Under the pieces are notes generated by a model. The model worked only from the letters and a program-made list of their open reading frames with translations, had not been told where the DNA came from and made no database searches. A stretch of 6,975 nucleotides of DNA, from NCBI GenBank assembly GCA_028279155.1, contig JANQST010000461.1, positions 1-6,975 on the forward strand, written 5' to 3'. The translations under genes and the position numbers were made by a program. Numbering within the stretch: position 1 is the first letter of the stretch; every line of letters starts with the position of its first letter. Source of the DNA: Cyclobacteriaceae bacterium (lineage in GTDB: Bacteria > Bacteroidota > Bacteroidia > Cytophagales > Cyclobacteriaceae). Shown in pieces: positions 6,417 to 6,975 of the stretch.

Positions 6417-6975
6417 TGATAGTGTTTTTCGAAAAAATTCAGATAAGCTGTGATGTCCTTCGTTTTGTAAAAGATATCAAAGTTATCTTCAGTGATTACA
6501 AAGATCTCAATTTTCTCCCCCTTAAATGTGTCTGCTAGAGAAATGTTGTCTTGAAACATCTTGGAAAAAGCCTCTGCACTACCCTTTCCGGGAAAATCGT
6601 TAACAAGAAGCATGGATTTTTCCTGGTCTAGGATCAGATTGCCAGTTTTCAAGGTGCTGAAATTATTATCCTGCAAGAACTTATCAACAAGTGAGGGGAC
6701 ACCTGAATTTAGTGATTGTTTTATTTGATAAACAAGTACAAAAAAATGTTTTTGATTGAAACTCTCAATGAATCTTGCACGGGCACTGTTGTACCTGTTT
6801 TGTTGAAATTCTTCGGAAGCTGTTAAAAGTGAATTTGCGTACGGAACCAGCTCGCTTTCAGGATATTCTTTAGCGAAATTTCCTATTTCATATTGGTACT
6901 TCCTATTTCCATCTTTTTTACCAATTGCGAGTATTTGAAGGAGTTTGATGTTGTCACTGAATTCATTTTCAGGAT
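6413..6975 (-). CDS. TPR protein C-terminus, probable PorW/SprE-like T9SS lipoprotein (5' end outside window)
   Basis: The frame stays open from the right edge (first full codon at 6973) to the TGA at 6415-6413, giving 186 visible residues; the start lies beyond the window. Counting from the first visible residue, 1-70 are helical and TPR-like (for example KYQYEIGNFAKEYPESELV, 25-43). Residues 75-186 form an alpha/beta domain with strands HFFVLVY and SMLLVNDF and a closing block EIFVITEDNFDIFYK...FFEKHY. From memory, this C-terminal domain, above all the DNF-x-IFYK-x-KD pattern and the terminal FFEK-x-Y, occurs at the end of large TPR lipoproteins of Bacteroidota that include SprE (F. johnsoniae) and PorW (P. 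gingivalis), which are needed for type IX secretion. The assignment to PorW/SprE is inference, because the lipobox and most TPRs are not visible; another TPR paralogue is the main alternative. It is the first visible gene of the coupled TPR-PBP-uvrC operon. Confidence 0.72.
   Translation of the reverse strand, partial: PENEFSDNIKLLQILAIGKKDGNRKYQYEIGNFAKEYPESELVPYANSLLTASEEFQQNRYNSARARFIESFNQKHFFVLVYQIKQSLNSGVPSLVDKFLQDNNFSTLKTGNLILDQEKSMLLVNDFPGKGSAEAFSKMFQDNISLADTFKGEKIEIFVITEDNFDIFYKTKDITAYLNFFEKHYQ

Noticed and set aside
6413..6676. A separate 87-residue gene starting at TTG 6676
   Set aside because: The same frame continues upstream without a stop to 6973 and the residues join smoothly to a TPR region, so the TTG is an internal Leu codon.

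Overview
The window looks like chromosomal DNA of a gliding-type member of the Bacteroidota, most plausibly Cytophagales/Cytophagia. The evidence is the presence of gldM and gldN (type IX secretion and gliding motility genes found only in this phylum), a FISUMP-domain protein, AT-rich coding sequence, and the lack of Shine-Dalgarno sequences in front of every gene start, which is usual in Bacteroidota. The lineage below phylum level is inference.

Layout. The left third (1-2335) is read on the + strand: the 3' part of gldM, complete gldN, and a small secreted FISUMP-domain protein. The three genes lie 21-23 bases apart and look like one transcription unit. It ends in a strong intrinsic terminator at about 2354-2386. 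The right two thirds (2368-6975) are read on the - strand. In transcription order they hold the 3' end of a TPR protein (a probable PorW/SprE-like T9SS lipoprotein, cut by the window edge), a class A penicillin-binding protein (PBP1A type), and uvrC. These three overlap by 4 bases (ATGA) and 1 base (TGATG), so they are almost certainly one translationally coupled operon whose promoter lies beyond 6975. The two units converge, and the uvrC stop codon sits at the apex of the + strand terminator hairpin.

How the genes fit together. GldM is the periplasmic shaft of the T9SS energy-transducing motor and GldN belongs to the periplasmic ring under the outer membrane. The PorW/SprE family is also a T9SS component, so T9SS parts probably lie at both ends of the window. 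The PBP builds and crosslinks the peptidoglycan that such an envelope-spanning machine must cross. UvrC is the incision nuclease of nucleotide excision repair and appears to be an operon passenger. The least expected gene is the FISUMP protein directly behind gldN: it is well formed, has a signal peptide, and has no known role in the T9SS.

There is no gene-free stretch longer than about 35 bases. I saw no tRNA, rRNA, CRISPR array, insertion sequence, attachment site or long repeat. I found no clear evidence of a wholly new system. The most useful leads are the FISUMP gene behind gldMN and the shared terminator/uvrC stop.
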